This document shows positions 25,239 to 34,047 of a stretch of 64,000 nt of DNA, piece by piece. Where the stretch lies: contig NZ_JOID01000024.1 in NCBI RefSeq assembly GCF_000719865.1, positions 1-64,000 on the forward strand. The letters run 5' to 3'. This DNA is from Streptomyces albus subsp. albus. Its GTDB lineage: Bacteria > Actinomycetota > Actinomycetes > Streptomycetales > Streptomycetaceae. The notes beneath the pieces were generated by a model. It saw only the letters and a program-made list of their open reading frames with translations, was not told where the DNA came from and made no database searches. Both the position numbers and the translations under genes were made by a program. Every line of letters starts with the position of its first letter. Position 1 is the stretch's first letter.

Positions 25239-26072
25239 CTAGATGGCCGTCTGCTTCGAGGTGGCGTGGAGGGAACCGAGCAGGTTGAGGGCCTGGGCGC
25301 TGGGGCTGCCGGGTTCGGCCTGGTAGACGACGAGTTGCTGGCCCGGGGCATCGCGTACGTCGAAGGCCTGGTAGGTGAGGTTCAGGGTGCCGACCTCGGG
25401 GTGGAGGAAATGCTTGGCGTCCTGGGTCTTGCCACGCACGGCGTGGGCGGTCCACAGCCGGGTGAAGTCGGCGCTGTGCGCGGTGAGGACGCGGACGAGT
25501 TCCCGCAGCCGCGGGTTCTCCGGGTCGAGGCCGGCCGCCTGGCGCAGATGGCCCACGGTGGCCTGTGCCGTGCGGCTCCACCGGGTGTAGAACTGTCGGC
25601 CCGCCGGGTCGAGGAAGGTCATGCGGGCCAGGTTGTCCGCCTGCTCGAAGGGTGAGTGCAGGGCCTCGGCCAAGGCGTTGGCGGCCAGGATGTCCAAGGT
25701 CCGGTTGATGACGAACGCCGGGGAGCCCGGGTGCCCGTCCAGCAGCCGGCGAAGGGCGGGAGTGACCCGGTCCGTGGTGTGGGCGAACTGGTTGCCCGGC
25801 ACCGTCCCGGCCAGCTGGTGCAGGTGCGCGTGGGCGTCGGGGTCCAGGCGCAGGGCCCGGCCGAGCGCGTCGAGCACCTGGGCCGAGGGGTGGCGTTCGC
25901 GTCCCTGTTCCAGGCGGGTGTAGTAATCCGCGCTCATCCCGGCCAGGACGGCGACCTCTTCACGGCGCAGTCCGGCGACTCTGCGCACGCCGCAGCTCGC
26001 CATGCCGACCTCCTGCGGCCGCAGTGCCGCTCTGCGCGCGCGCAGGAACTCTCCCAGGGGGTTGTCGGTCAT
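25239..26072 (-). CDS. XRE regulator with MmyB-like ligand domain
   Basis: 277 residues. The N-terminal HTH (GLRREEVAVLAGMSADYYTRLEQGR) and the C-terminal MmyB-like PAS-type domain (PAFVINRTLDILAANALAEALHSPF, then WRTAHAVRGKTQ-type segment and FHPEVGTLNLTYQAFDV) define a very common actinobacterial repressor family. Members often control an adjacent, divergent oxidoreductase gene. Here the divergent partner is the Atu4866-type/SDR operon at 26213, which is the obvious target. Such domains may bind fatty acids or similar ligands. Confidence 0.88.
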   Translation of the reverse strand: MTDNPLGEFLRARRAALRPQEVGMASCGVRRVAGLRREEVAVLAGMSADYYTRLEQGRERHPSAQVLDALGRALRLDPDAHAHLHQLAGTVPGNQFAHTTDRVTPALRRLLDGHPGSPAFVINRTLDILAANALAEALHSPFEQADNLARMTFLDPAGRQFYTRWSRTAQATVGHLRQAAGLDPENPRLRELVRVLTAHSADFTRLWTAHAVRGKTQDAKHFLHPEVGTLNLTYQAFDVRDAPGQQLVVYQAEPGSPSAQALNLLGSLHATSKQTAI

Positions 26073-26212
26073 GTCCTCAGCCTAAGCCGCAGGGACGGCG
26101 TGTTGCCTGGGTGCGGTGCACCCGGGCAGGACACGTCCTGGTCGCCCGTCTTTGACCTGTCCAGACTCGGTTGGGCGGACGGATCCGCACCCATCGACGA
26201 GGGGAGTTCGTC

Positions 26213-26479
26213 ATGACAGCGAACACGGACGAGGGCCATCACGACGTGGTCGGCATGTGGGTGACCGCGGACGGTCACATCCGCCAGGAGCTGCGGGCGG
26301 ACGGCCGGTACGACGAGGCCCGCGGCAACCGAAGCAGCGCCTACACGGGCCGCTACACGGTGACCGGCAGCCACATCGATTACGTCGACGACTCCGGGTT
26401 CACCGCGACGGGCGACATCCGTGACGGTGTGCTCCATCACGAGCACCTGGTGCTCCATCGAGAGGAAACGCAGGCATGA
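26213..26479 (+). CDS. Atu4866-type small protein in SDR operon
   Basis: 88 residues, ATG preceded by GGGGAG. The sequence VVGMWVTADGHIRQELRADGRYDEARGNR followed by YTGRYTVTGSHIDYVDDSGF matches the short beta-barrel proteins of the Atu4866 type, usually found next to SDR oxidoreductases. Its stop overlaps the SDR start (ATGA), so the two are co-translated. A role in binding or delivering the SDR substrate is inferred only. Confidence 0.75.
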   Translation: MTANTDEGHHDVVGMWVTADGHIRQELRADGRYDEARGNRSSAYTGRYTVTGSHIDYVDDSGFTATGDIRDGVLHHEHLVLHREETQA

Positions 26480-27210
26480 CGGACGCAACCAAGGTCGTGG
26501 CGGTCACCGGAGCGAGCAGCGGGATCGGAGAGGCGACCGCCCGCCGGCTCGCCGCCGACGGCCACAGCTTGTTCCTCGGGGCGCGACGCGCCGATCGTCT
26601 CGAAGCGCTGGCCGAGGAGATCACCACCGCGGGCGGCATCGCGGCGTTCCGGCGGCTGGATGTCACGGATGCCGCCGATGTCCGGGCCTTCATGTCCGCC
26701 GCCCGTGAGCGCTACGACCGAGTGGACGTGGTGGTCAACAACGCCGGCGTGATGCCGCTCTCGCCGCTGGAAGCGCTGAAGACGGATGAATGGGACCGGA
26801 TGATCGACGTGAACGTGCGGGGAGTCCTGCACGGTATCGCCGCCGCCCTGCCCGCTATGCGCGCTCAGGGCGGCGGGCACTTCGTGAACATCGCCTCCGT
26901 CGGCGCGTACGAGGTCTCTCCCACCGCCGCCGTCTACTGCGCGACCAAATTCGCCGTACGCGCCATTTCCGAAGGACTGCGCCAGGAGTCCACCGGGGAC
27001 ATCAGGGTCACTCTCGTCTCCCCGGGCGTGACCGAGTCCGAACTCGCCGAGGGCATCTCCGACCCCGCTGCCAGGGAGGCCATGAAGACCTACCGCGCCG
27101 TGGCTCTGCCCGCCTCCGCCATAGCGAAGGCCATCGCCTACGCCATTTCCCAGCCTTCGCAGGTCGATGTCAACGAAATCGTCGTCCGCCCCACCGCAAG
27201 CGCCCAATGA
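26476..27210 (+). CDS. SDR-family NAD(P)-dependent oxidoreductase
   Basis: 244 residues, a complete classical short-chain dehydrogenase. The dinucleotide loop is TGASSGIGE (residues 11-19), NNAGV follows in the middle, the catalytic Ser is near 141, and Y154-x-x-x-K158 reads YCATK. After-motif features include VSPGVTESEL. The Arg residues near the end of the second strand (GARRADR) favour NADP. The substrate is unknown. It is coupled to the Atu4866-type gene and probably repressed by the divergent XRE regulator. Confidence 0.92.
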   Translation: MTDATKVVAVTGASSGIGEATARRLAADGHSLFLGARRADRLEALAEEITTAGGIAAFRRLDVTDAADVRAFMSAARERYDRVDVVVNNAGVMPLSPLEALKTDEWDRMIDVNVRGVLHGIAAALPAMRAQGGGHFVNIASVGAYEVSPTAAVYCATKFAVRAISEGLRQESTGDIRVTLVSPGVTESELAEGISDPAAREAMKTYRAVALPASAIAKAIAYAISQPSQVDVNEIVVRPTASAQ

Positions 27211-27402
27211 CCCGCGTTGACGCCCCGCATGGTGGACGCGGCAGTGTCGACCACACCGGCGCCGAGCCGCCCTGAGTGGTCTCCGCCCGCCTCGCGCCAC
27301 ACGGCGCCCCGGAGAGGCGGCGGGCGGCCTCGGCTTCCTCGGTCCGCGGCAGCGCAGGCGGCTCCGGGCCCGGGCCGGCGCCGGGCCGCGTGCGGCCGCC
27401 CG

Positions 27403-27990
27403 TCAGCCCCGGCCGGGCGGGGTCCAGGCGGGGTCGCGGCCGATCAGTGCCAGCAGCCTCTCGAACTCCGGGGCGTCGTCCGCCACCGGTACGGGCTCCC
27501 CGAAGGCCCCGTACTGCCGCCCCATCGGCGCCATCTCGGCCACCGGCCCGGCGAGTTCGCGGACGCAGTCCGGGTCCGGGGTGAAGCCCTGGCCGGTGGC
27601 CCGGGCCAGATCCCAGGCGTGGACGTTGAGGTCGAGCAGGATCATGTGGCCCACGGTGCGCGCCGGCAGGTCCATCGCCCCGGTACGGCCCTCCTCCGCG
27701 CCCGGCGCCGCCCACGCCTCGGCCAGGCGCTCGGTCTCCTCGGCGAAGGCGTCCCGCCAGCCGTCGCCGATCCGGGCGAGGTGGTCGGGGGTGGTGGCGA
27801 AGTCCGCCTCCTTCCGGGCGGCCAGCGCCTGGAAGCCGATGACCACGTGGAGGAGGTGGTTGAGCAGGTCGCGCACGGTGTAGTCGGCGCAGGGCGTGGG
27901 CGCGCCGAGCCGCTCGTCGCCGATACTCCGGACGACCGGCACGGCCTGCCGCGCCGCCGCTTCGAGCAGTTCGCTGATCTTCGTCGTCAT
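27403..27990 (-). CDS. TIGR03086-type metal-binding (DinB/mycothiol-dependent-fold) protein
   Basis: 195 residues from MTTKISELLEAAARQ. The start of the fold has VRSIGDERLGAPTPCADYTVRDLLNHLLHVV, where D, H and a later H (VGHMILLDLNVHAWDLARATGQ) match the three metal ligands of the maleylpyruvate-isomerase N-terminal/DinB superfamily. The TIGR03086 subfamily is abundant in actinobacteria. Some superfamily members use mycothiol as cofactor, but this one is untested. It is divergent from an AraC-type regulator 80 bases away. Confidence 0.85.
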   Translation of the reverse strand: MTTKISELLEAAARQAVPVVRSIGDERLGAPTPCADYTVRDLLNHLLHVVIGFQALAARKEADFATTPDHLARIGDGWRDAFAEETERLAEAWAAPGAEEGRTGAMDLPARTVGHMILLDLNVHAWDLARATGQGFTPDPDCVRELAGPVAEMAPMGRQYGAFGEPVPVADDAPEFERLLALIGRDPAWTPPGRG

Positions 27991-28070
27991 GCGCCCGACG
28001 GTACGAGGCACCGGCCGGGGCCGGCTTGAAGAAACGCGACATAGGATCGCCGGCATGGCAGGCGGTCGGT

Positions 28071-28961
28071 ATGGCGGGTCCGCGGCGTGACACCCGGGGC
28101 ATCGTGGACGCCCCGGAACTCCTCGCGCGCGTACGGTTCCGGCGCCGCCTGCCGTACGCCGAGCCGCTGCGCCGGTACGTGGAGCACTACTGGCTGATCG
28201 ACTGGGATCTGGCCGAGCCGTACGCCACCCACGTCGTGCCGCACCCCAGCGTCAACCTCGTCTTCCAGCGGTACGGGAACGGGACGGGGCCCGGCTCCGG
28301 GGCTGGATCCGGATTCGAATCCGGTTTCGGTGAACTCAGCGGGATCGGGCTGGAGTTGTTCACCCGGAAGCTGGCGGGGACCGGGCGGGTGTGCGGGGTG
28401 CAGTTCCGGCCGGGCGGCTTCCGGCCGTTCGCGCCCGGTTGGCCGGTGTCGCACTGGACGGGGCGGCGGCTGCCGCACACCGAGGTCTTCCCCGATCCCG
28501 GCGGCTCCGGCGCCGTCGGCGGCTCCGGCCTGCTCGCCGCCCCCGGCTCGGCGGGCGCCCCGGCCGCCGTCCTGGAGCCGGCGGAGGAGGACGAACGCGT
28601 CGCCGCCCTCGACTCCTTCCTCCTCGCGGCCGGCCCGGAGCCGGACCCGCGGGCGGACCTGGCGATGGACCTCGTCCACCGCATCCGTACGGACCGCTCC
28701 ATCCGCCGGGTCGCCGACTTCGCCGCCGCGGAGGGGGTGTCGGTGCGTTCGCTGCAACGGCTGTTCACCGCCTACGTGGGCGTCGGCCCGAAGTGGGTGC
28801 TCCTGCGCTACCGGATCCACGAGGCCCTGGAGCGGGCGACCGGGGAGACGGCCGTGGACTGGCCCCGGCTCGCGGCCGACCTCGGCTACAGCGATCAGGC
28901 TCATCTCGTACGGGACTTCACGGCGACGGTGGGCGTGCCGCCGACCGCTTACGCACGCTGA
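28071..28961 (+). CDS. AraC-family transcriptional regulator
   Basis: 296 residues from MAGPRRDTRG; a TTG 15 codons upstream is an alternative. The N-terminal part (YAEPLRRYVEHYWLIDWDLAEP, then HPSVNLVFQRYG and GVQFRPGGFRPF) is the DUF6597-like effector domain common in this subgroup. The C-terminal double HTH includes SIRRVADFAAAEGVSVRSLQRLF and DWPRLAADLGYSDQAHLVRDF. A Gly/Ser tandem insertion near residues 64-80 looks like a recent expansion. It may control the divergent metal-binding protein gene. Confidence 0.85.
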   Translation: MAGPRRDTRGIVDAPELLARVRFRRRLPYAEPLRRYVEHYWLIDWDLAEPYATHVVPHPSVNLVFQRYGNGTGPGSGAGSGFESGFGELSGIGLELFTRKLAGTGRVCGVQFRPGGFRPFAPGWPVSHWTGRRLPHTEVFPDPGGSGAVGGSGLLAAPGSAGAPAAVLEPAEEDERVAALDSFLLAAGPEPDPRADLAMDLVHRIRTDRSIRRVADFAAAEGVSVRSLQRLFTAYVGVGPKWVLLRYRIHEALERATGETAVDWPRLAADLGYSDQAHLVRDFTATVGVPPTAYAR

Positions 28962-29049
28962 GGGGCGGGCCGCGGCCTTGGCGGCCCGGCCCCATCCCCG
29001 TCCCCTGGTTCCCGTCCGGTTCCGGCTCGGCGCCAACTCCCCGCAGAAC

Positions 29050-29094
29050 GCAAAGGATTACTTGCAAAGAACCTATTGCAAGGGAGTCTTTGCA
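29050..29094. promoter_or_regulatory. Repeated GCAAA motifs ahead of the ArsR-type gene
   Basis: Four related elements lie in 45 bases: GCAAAG (29050), TTGCAAAG (29062), TTGCAAG (29076) and the inverse CTTTGCA (29088-29094). The last overlaps the ATG. This arrangement suits an autoregulatory winged-helix repressor binding its own leader. Confidence 0.5.
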
Positions 29095-29903
29095 TGCCTA
29101 CTCTGAGGGACATGAGCCAGAACGAAGCCGCGGATTCGGAAGACCCCGCCCGCGCCGGGGACACCGGCCACCCCGTGACTGCCGGAGACCCCGGCCACCG
29201 GGAAGGCGCCGCAGACCGCCCGACCGCCGAAGACTCGCCGTCGCCCGAGGCCGGCGGCCCGGCCCCGGGCGACGGCATCGCGGAGCACGTACGGTCGCTC
29301 GACCCGCGCTCCCTGCGCGGGCTCGCGCACCCGCTGCGGATCCGGCTGCTCGGCGCGCTGCGCGAGTACGGCCCCGCCACCGCCTCCCAACTCGGCGCCC
29401 GGCTGAGCGAGTCGAGCGGTGCCACCAGCTACCACCTGCGGCAGCTCGCCGAGCACGGCTTCGTCGTGGACGTACCCGAGCTGGGGACGGCGCGGGAGCG
29501 GTGGTGGCGGGCGGCGCAGCGGGGCATCCAGTCCCGGACCGCGGACTTCGCCGGCCACCCGGACCCGGCCGTGCGGGGCGCGCTGAACCTCCTCCTCCAC
29601 GAGGTGGCGACCATCCACGCCCAGGAGCTGAGCACCTGGCTCGGCACCATGAACGAGTGGTCCGAGGAGTGGCGCGACGCCGGGGAGGTGAGCGACTACA
29701 GCATGCGGCTCACGCCCGAGTTGGCCAAGGAGATGAACCAGGAGCTCCAGCAGGTCATCGAGGGCTACCGCGAACGGGCCGTCCGGGCCGGGACGGAGGG
29801 CTCGGCTCCGGTCCGGGTCCATGTCCACGCCTTCCCGCGCGCGGAGGAGAAACCGGACGGGCCCGGGGACCGTCGGCCCGGACCCGGTCCCGCGCCCGCG
29901 TGA
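29094..29903 (+). CDS. ArsR-type winged-helix regulator
   Basis: 269 residues from MPTLRDMSQNEA with GGGAG upstream; a second ATG six codons in is possible. A disordered Pro/Asp/Gly N-terminus (about 65 residues) precedes the winged helix: DPRSLRGLAHPLRIRLLGALREYGPATASQLGARLSESSGATSYHLRQLAEHGFV in the standard ArsR order. A helical C-terminal region (AALNLLLHE, then ELSTWLGTMNEW, EELQQVIEGY) resembles the dimer/effector part of ArsR regulators that sit beside MFS pumps. No pump gene lies next to it here, so the target may be elsewhere. Confidence 0.85.
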   Translation: MPTLRDMSQNEAADSEDPARAGDTGHPVTAGDPGHREGAADRPTAEDSPSPEAGGPAPGDGIAEHVRSLDPRSLRGLAHPLRIRLLGALREYGPATASQLGARLSESSGATSYHLRQLAEHGFVVDVPELGTARERWWRAAQRGIQSRTADFAGHPDPAVRGALNLLLHEVATIHAQELSTWLGTMNEWSEEWRDAGEVSDYSMRLTPELAKEMNQELQQVIEGYRERAVRAGTEGSAPVRVHVHAFPRAEEKPDGPGDRRPGPGPAPA

Positions 29904-30205
29904 CCTCCTGAAACCGGGCTCCGGGGCAGGCCGCGTCCGGCCCGACTCCCGGTTCCGCGAAGGGGGTTCGAGCCGACCGGAGGGGCCGGACCCCGTGAAA
30001 AACCCTTAGCCAAAGCACTGGGCGGAACGGCAGGCTGAGTCACCGAACCGCTCCGCGTTTCCGCCGGCTCCGTCCCGGCATGTACCGCATCCGGGCGGCC
30101 CTCCGCCATGCCCGCTCCGCCCGTCCGCGGCAGACCGCCCCCGCACCGCCCCTGCACTCGCGTTTCGTCCGCCACCTGCCACAACGCGCCCTACGGAGAC
30201 CCCTC
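29904..30205. other. Intergenic stretch without recognised gene
   Basis: About 300 bases. Short open frames are present on both strands but none has a supported start or recognisable product. Nothing else stands out. Confidence 0.5.
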
Positions 30206-30472
30206 ATGCACTGTGACATCCATCTACGGCTCCACGAGATACGGGCCACCGAACTACGCCGCGACGCCGGCACCGCCCTCCCCTTCCCGGAGCCCCCGCC
30301 GGGCCCCCGCTTCCCCACTGGTGCCGACTCCGGCCTGGGGGACCGAGCCGGCCTCCGGCCTCCGCTGCCGCTGCCGCTGCGCAGCCGGGTGGGGTGGACG
30401 CTGGTGGAGGTCGGGCTCCGTCTCGTACAGCAGCCGGGGAAGCGGCTGAGGACGGAGTTGCTCCGTGGTTGA
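30206..30472 (+). CDS. Small conserved actinobacterial protein
   Basis: 88 residues, start MHCDIHLRLHEIRATELRRDAG with GGAG upstream. The first helix and the closing RSRVGWTLVEVGLRLVQQPG match the layout of short Streptomyces proteins that bracket a disordered centre with two helices. I do not know a function. A second small gene follows about 100 bases later. Confidence 0.6.
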   Translation: MHCDIHLRLHEIRATELRRDAGTALPFPEPPPGPRFPTGADSGLGDRAGLRPPLPLPLRSRVGWTLVEVGLRLVQQPGKRLRTELLRG

Positions 30473-30574
30473 CACGCCATGCGGGCCACGCCCGAGGCGT
30501 CGGGCCGGGGCACGGCCCACCCGAGCGGTACCTCTGCCGAGCCGCTTTCGTCCGGATCACCACGGGGGCGAGCG

Positions 30575-30898
30575 ATGACGGCGGTCCCCGGGCGGCACCC
30601 CGGAGCGGCGCGACCCGGAACCGGCGCCGCCGAGAACGGCCTGCGGCAGCTGCTCAACGAGTGGGACCCGATCGGCGTCGCCGACGAGGTGCGGGACGAG
30701 TACGACTGCATGCTCGCCCCCTTGCTCCAGCGCCTCCGGAGCGGCGCCGGCCAGGCGGAGATCCGCGAGTTCCTGCGGCGCGAACTGGAGGACCACTTCG
30801 GTCTCAACCCCCGGGGACTGCGGCCGGACGCGATGGCCGCCCGAGTGACCGCCTGGTGGACATCCGCCGACGGGGCCGGTGACACCGGCTGCGTGTAG
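30575..30898 (+). CDS. Small hypothetical helical protein
   Basis: 107 residues from MTAVPGRHPG. A disordered start is followed by ENGLRQLLNEWDPIGVADEVRDEYDCMLAPLLQRLRSG and IREFLRRELEDHFG, a well-conserved all-helical small-protein pattern in Streptomyces. The W-D-P-I-G-V motif recurs in many such proteins and is often tied to phage-associated or toxin-neighbouring loci, but no partner is visible. It converges on the pentapeptide gene. Confidence 0.7.
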   Translation: MTAVPGRHPGAARPGTGAAENGLRQLLNEWDPIGVADEVRDEYDCMLAPLLQRLRSGAGQAEIREFLRRELEDHFGLNPRGLRPDAMAARVTAWWTSADGAGDTGCV

Positions 30899-30928
30899 CC
30901 ACTCCTTCAGATCTTCTGGTCGCCGCCG

Positions 30929-31909
30929 TCACCAGTGGGACGGTCTCCGCAGGGTTGGGGGAATCCGGGTGGCGGTGTCTCCGCGGGCCGCGTCGAGTTG
31001 TGGCTGGGTGAGGAAGACGGCGCCGGTAAGGTCGGCGCCGCGCAGGTCCGCGTCCCGGAAGTCCGCGCCGATGACGTCGGCCGAGCGCAGGTCCGCGCCG
31101 CGCAGGTCGGCCGCGATGAGCAGGGCGCCGCGCAGGCCGGCGCCGCGCAGGTCCGCGTTGCGCAGCCGGGCGCCGATGAGGTCCGCTCCGCGGTGGTTGC
31201 GCGGACGGCCGCTCCCCCGTCCCGGCGCCTGGGCCCGTACCAGGTCGCCGGCGCGCAGCAGCAGGGAGTTGACCTCGTGCCGGACGGCCGGCACGTCGGT
31301 GGCGAGCAGTGCTTCGGCGTCCCGGTGGGTGAGGTCGTCCAGTTCGCGCAGGGCACGGCGGAGGTCGGCGTGGAGGGAGCGGGTGGCCGGCAGGGCGAGC
31401 GCCTCGGCCACGTACCGGAGCAGTTCGTGGAGCTGCCGCATCATGGGGAAGACCTCGAACATCTGCCGTGCGCTGCCCGGGTGCCCGCGCCAGTCGCGGC
31501 CGCCGAAGGTGACCTGGGAGACCTTCTGGCCGGCGCCGTGGCAGTCGAAGACGGTGCAGCCGGACCAGCCGCGCTCGCGGAGTTCGGTGTGGATACCGCA
31601 GCGGAAGTCGTCCCGGCGGAGGTTGGCGCAGGGGCGCCCCGCTTGCTTGTCGGCGGCGAAGTCGGCCGAGGCGGCGAAGGGCAGGGCCACGCAGCAGAGC
31701 GCGAAGCAGTTCGCGCAGTCCGCGCGCAGGGCCGGGTCGTCCGGTCCGGGGAGGGCGGCTCCCCGTGATGCCGTGCTCGGAGGGTTGGCGGGGCTGCCGG
31801 TGTTGCCGGCGGTCCCCGGCGGGCTTCCCGGGTTCTCCCCGCGCGGGGAGTCACCCGGGTTCACTGCTCCGGGCGTGCTACGAGGCTTGCTGCGGGGCTT
31901 GCGGGACAC
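30929..31909 (-). CDS. Pentapeptide-repeat protein with Cys-rich N-terminal domain
   Basis: 326 residues from a GTG (VSRKPRSKPRS) with AGGAG ten bases upstream; the frame opens further at 32095. After a disordered Pro/Gly N-terminus comes a Cys-rich block (DCANCFALCCVALPF) and LRRDDFRCGIH. A helical mid-section (QLHELLRYVAEALALP, then LRRALRELDDLTHRD) precedes C-terminal pentapeptide repeats of the A(D/N)L-x-G form (RNADLRGAGLRGALLIAADLRGADLRSAD in pieces). Pentapeptide proteins form a right-handed quadrilateral helix, sometimes mimicking DNA. The Cys block may bind metal. No operon partner. Confidence 0.82.
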   Translation of the reverse strand: MSRKPRSKPRSTPGAVNPGDSPRGENPGSPPGTAGNTGSPANPPSTASRGAALPGPDDPALRADCANCFALCCVALPFAASADFAADKQAGRPCANLRRDDFRCGIHTELRERGWSGCTVFDCHGAGQKVSQVTFGGRDWRGHPGSARQMFEVFPMMRQLHELLRYVAEALALPATRSLHADLRRALRELDDLTHRDAEALLATDVPAVRHEVNSLLLRAGDLVRAQAPGRGSGRPRNHRGADLIGARLRNADLRGAGLRGALLIAADLRGADLRSADVIGADFRDADLRGADLTGAVFLTQPQLDAARGDTATRIPPTLRRPSHW

Positions 31910-32119
31910 GCTGGTTGTTCTCCTGCGGGAGGGCGGACGCCGACGGGGGCGGCCGTACTCGGACGGGCTCCCCAGTGTCCCCCGGAACACCTGTGAGCAG
32001 CGGAAGTTTTTTCCGCGGCCTGCGGCACGGGGTACGGCCGGCGTCCCCCGGACCGCCCCCGGGCCGGCGCCCGCCCACCGGCCCGCGCCCGCCACACGCC
32101 GGCCCGCGCCCGGCCCCGC

Positions 32120-33673
32120 CTACGCCCCGAAGGCCCGGCTCACGGAGTAGATCACCAGGCCCGCCAGGGCGCCGACCACCGTGCCGTTGATGCGGATGAA
32201 CTGGAGGTCGCGGCCGATGTGGGCCTCGATCTTCTTCGTCGTGTGCTTGGCGTCCCAGCTCGCGATGGTCTCCGTGATCAGCGAGGTGATCTCGTCGCGG
32301 TACGTCGTGACGACGTGCACCGCCGCGTCCTCCAGCCAGCCGTCGACCTTCTCCCGCATCCGGGCGTCCGAGGAGATCCGCGTGCCGAGGGACAGCAGCC
32401 CGGTGCGGGCCCGGACCCGCAGCTCGCTGCTCTCGTCCTCGGCCGCGGCGACGACCATGCGGCGCACGGCGTTCCAGGTCGAGGCGATGAGGTCCTGCAC
32501 CTCGTCGCGGTTGAGGAACTCGTTCTTGAACCGCTCGACGCGGGCGCGGGTGTCCGGCTCGTCGCGCAGGTCCGCCGCGAAGTCGGTGAGGAAGCGGTCC
32601 ACGGCGCCGCGCGCCGGGTGGTCGGGCATGTCGCGCATCTCGCGGAAGAAGCGCAGCAGTTCCTTGTAGACGCGCTCGCCGACCTTGCGGTCCACGAAGC
32701 GCGGGGTCCAGTTGGGGGCGCCGCCCGCTACGGCCGTCATCACCGACTCGTTGTGCAGCACCAGCCAGTCGTGGGCCCGTACGCACACCAGGTCGACGAC
32801 GCGGTGGTGACCGCCGTCCGCGACGACCTTGTCCAGCATGACGCCCAGGCTCGGCGCGATCTCCCGGGCCTCCGCGCGGCGGGTGATCGCCTCGCCGACG
32901 ACGGCCTGGACGTCGGAGTCGCGCAGCACGGTCAGCGCGCCGCGCAGGGCGGTGGCGAGTTCGGCGGTGACGCGTTCGGCGTTGGCCGGCTCCGTGAGCC
33001 AGCCGCCGAGGCGGCTGCTGATGCCGACGGCGCGCAGCCTGGTCCGGACGACCTCGGAGGAGAGGAAGTTCTCCCCGACGAAGTCGCCGAGGCTGCGGCC
33101 CAGGACATCCTTCTTGGTGGGGATGATCGCGGTGTGCGGGATGGGGAGGCCCAGCGGGTGACGGAAGAGGGCCGTCACCGCGAACCAGTCGGCGAGCGCG
33201 CCCACCATGCCGGCCTCCGCGGCCGCCGCCACATAGCCCGCCCAAGGGCCGGCCCCGGCGGAGTGCGCCCACTCGGCGAGGGCGTAGACCACGGCGACCA
33301 GCACCAGCAGGCCCGTCGCGGTCGTCTTCATCCGGCGGACGCCGCGGCGCTTCTCCTCGTCGGCGGCGCTGTAGGTGAGGCCGCCGCCTCCCCGGGGGCG
33401 GGGGGCCGCGGGCGCGGCGGCGTCACCGGGCGCGCCCTTGCCGCCGGGCGCGCCGGTTCCGCCGGGGGCGCCCTTCACGCCGACGGCGCCGGCCGCGCCG
33501 GTTCCACCGGCCGTACCGGCCCGGCCGGCCGTACTGGACGCTCCGGCGCCGCGCGCCGGCTCGGCCGCGCCGTCCGCACGCCTCGTACTCCGGGCCTGCC
33601 GCGCACCTCGCGCACCGCCCGCGCGGCCCGCGCCGCCCGCTTCACCGGATTCATCCGGCTCGTTCCGTTCCAT
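32120..33673 (-). CDS. DUF445-domain membrane protein
   Basis: 517 residues from MERNEPDESG with GGTGGAG just upstream; a GTG at 33742 with GGGGAA is the alternative start. A long Gly/Ala/Pro low-complexity N-terminus (about 90 residues) precedes DUF445: a first membrane segment (LLVLVAVVYALAEW), AGMVGALADWFAVTALFRHPLGLPIPHTAIIPTKK, the long extracytoplasmic helical region, and a final membrane segment (VVGALAGLVIYSV). DUF445 proteins are widespread and uncharacterised. It reads away from the secreted protein gene and shares the short intergenic region with that gene's ECF-type promoter. Confidence 0.85.
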   Translation of the reverse strand: MERNEPDESGEAGGAGRAGGARGARQARSTRRADGAAEPARGAGASSTAGRAGTAGGTGAAGAVGVKGAPGGTGAPGGKGAPGDAAAPAAPRPRGGGGLTYSAADEEKRRGVRRMKTTATGLLVLVAVVYALAEWAHSAGAGPWAGYVAAAAEAGMVGALADWFAVTALFRHPLGLPIPHTAIIPTKKDVLGRSLGDFVGENFLSSEVVRTRLRAVGISSRLGGWLTEPANAERVTAELATALRGALTVLRDSDVQAVVGEAITRRAEAREIAPSLGVMLDKVVADGGHHRVVDLVCVRAHDWLVLHNESVMTAVAGGAPNWTPRFVDRKVGERVYKELLRFFREMRDMPDHPARGAVDRFLTDFAADLRDEPDTRARVERFKNEFLNRDEVQDLIASTWNAVRRMVVAAAEDESSELRVRARTGLLSLGTRISSDARMREKVDGWLEDAAVHVVTTYRDEITSLITETIASWDAKHTTKKIEAHIGRDLQFIRINGTVVGALAGLVIYSVSRAFGA

Positions 33674-33730
33674 CCGCTCCACCCGTTCGCGCCTGCCCTC
33701 CGTCGCATTGTCCCTGTACCGGTCACGAGT

Positions 33731-33758
33731 GAAACGCGCCACAAGTTCCCCACGTCTA
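33731..33758 (+). promoter_or_regulatory. ECF-type promoter ahead of the PA14/FN3 protein gene
   Basis: GAAAC (33731-33735), 17 bases, CGTCTA (33753-33758). This matches the extracytoplasmic-function pattern (GGAAC at -35, CGTC at -10). It reads toward the gene at 34048, leaving a leader of about 280 bases. A matching element lies at 36343. Which sigma factor uses it is unknown. Confidence 0.5.
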
Positions 33759-34047
33759 CCCCTGCCGAGCCGGTCGAAGCCGCCGGCGGCGCCGAAGGGG
33801 GGTTCGTCCGGGCGGCCGGTCCGAGGAACTCACGGACCCGGGCCCCGGCCCGGCCCTCACCTCCGGGGTGCGGAGCCGGGACCCCGGGGACCCCGGACCC
33901 CGGACCCCGGGCCCGGAGCCCCGAGCCCGGACGGCGGCCTCAGCCCGTGCCCGGGGGCGTACAACCAGGTCACTCCCCCAGAAGTCTTGATCGTCGGCGG
34001 CCTCCCTTCACTCCCGTTTCGCCGCCGACGCACACCCTGAGGGACAC
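33759..34047. other. Leader region with CCGG-rich tandem repeats
   Basis: Untranslated leader between the ECF-type promoter and the secreted protein gene. It contains a GACCCCGG-type short tandem repeat near 33890-33930. No open frame here is supported. Confidence 0.5.

Noticed and set aside
30040..30885. 281-codon minus-strand frame opposite two small genes
   Set aside because: Arg/Ser-rich with no domain; the two plus-strand small genes have ribosome sites and plausible helical products.
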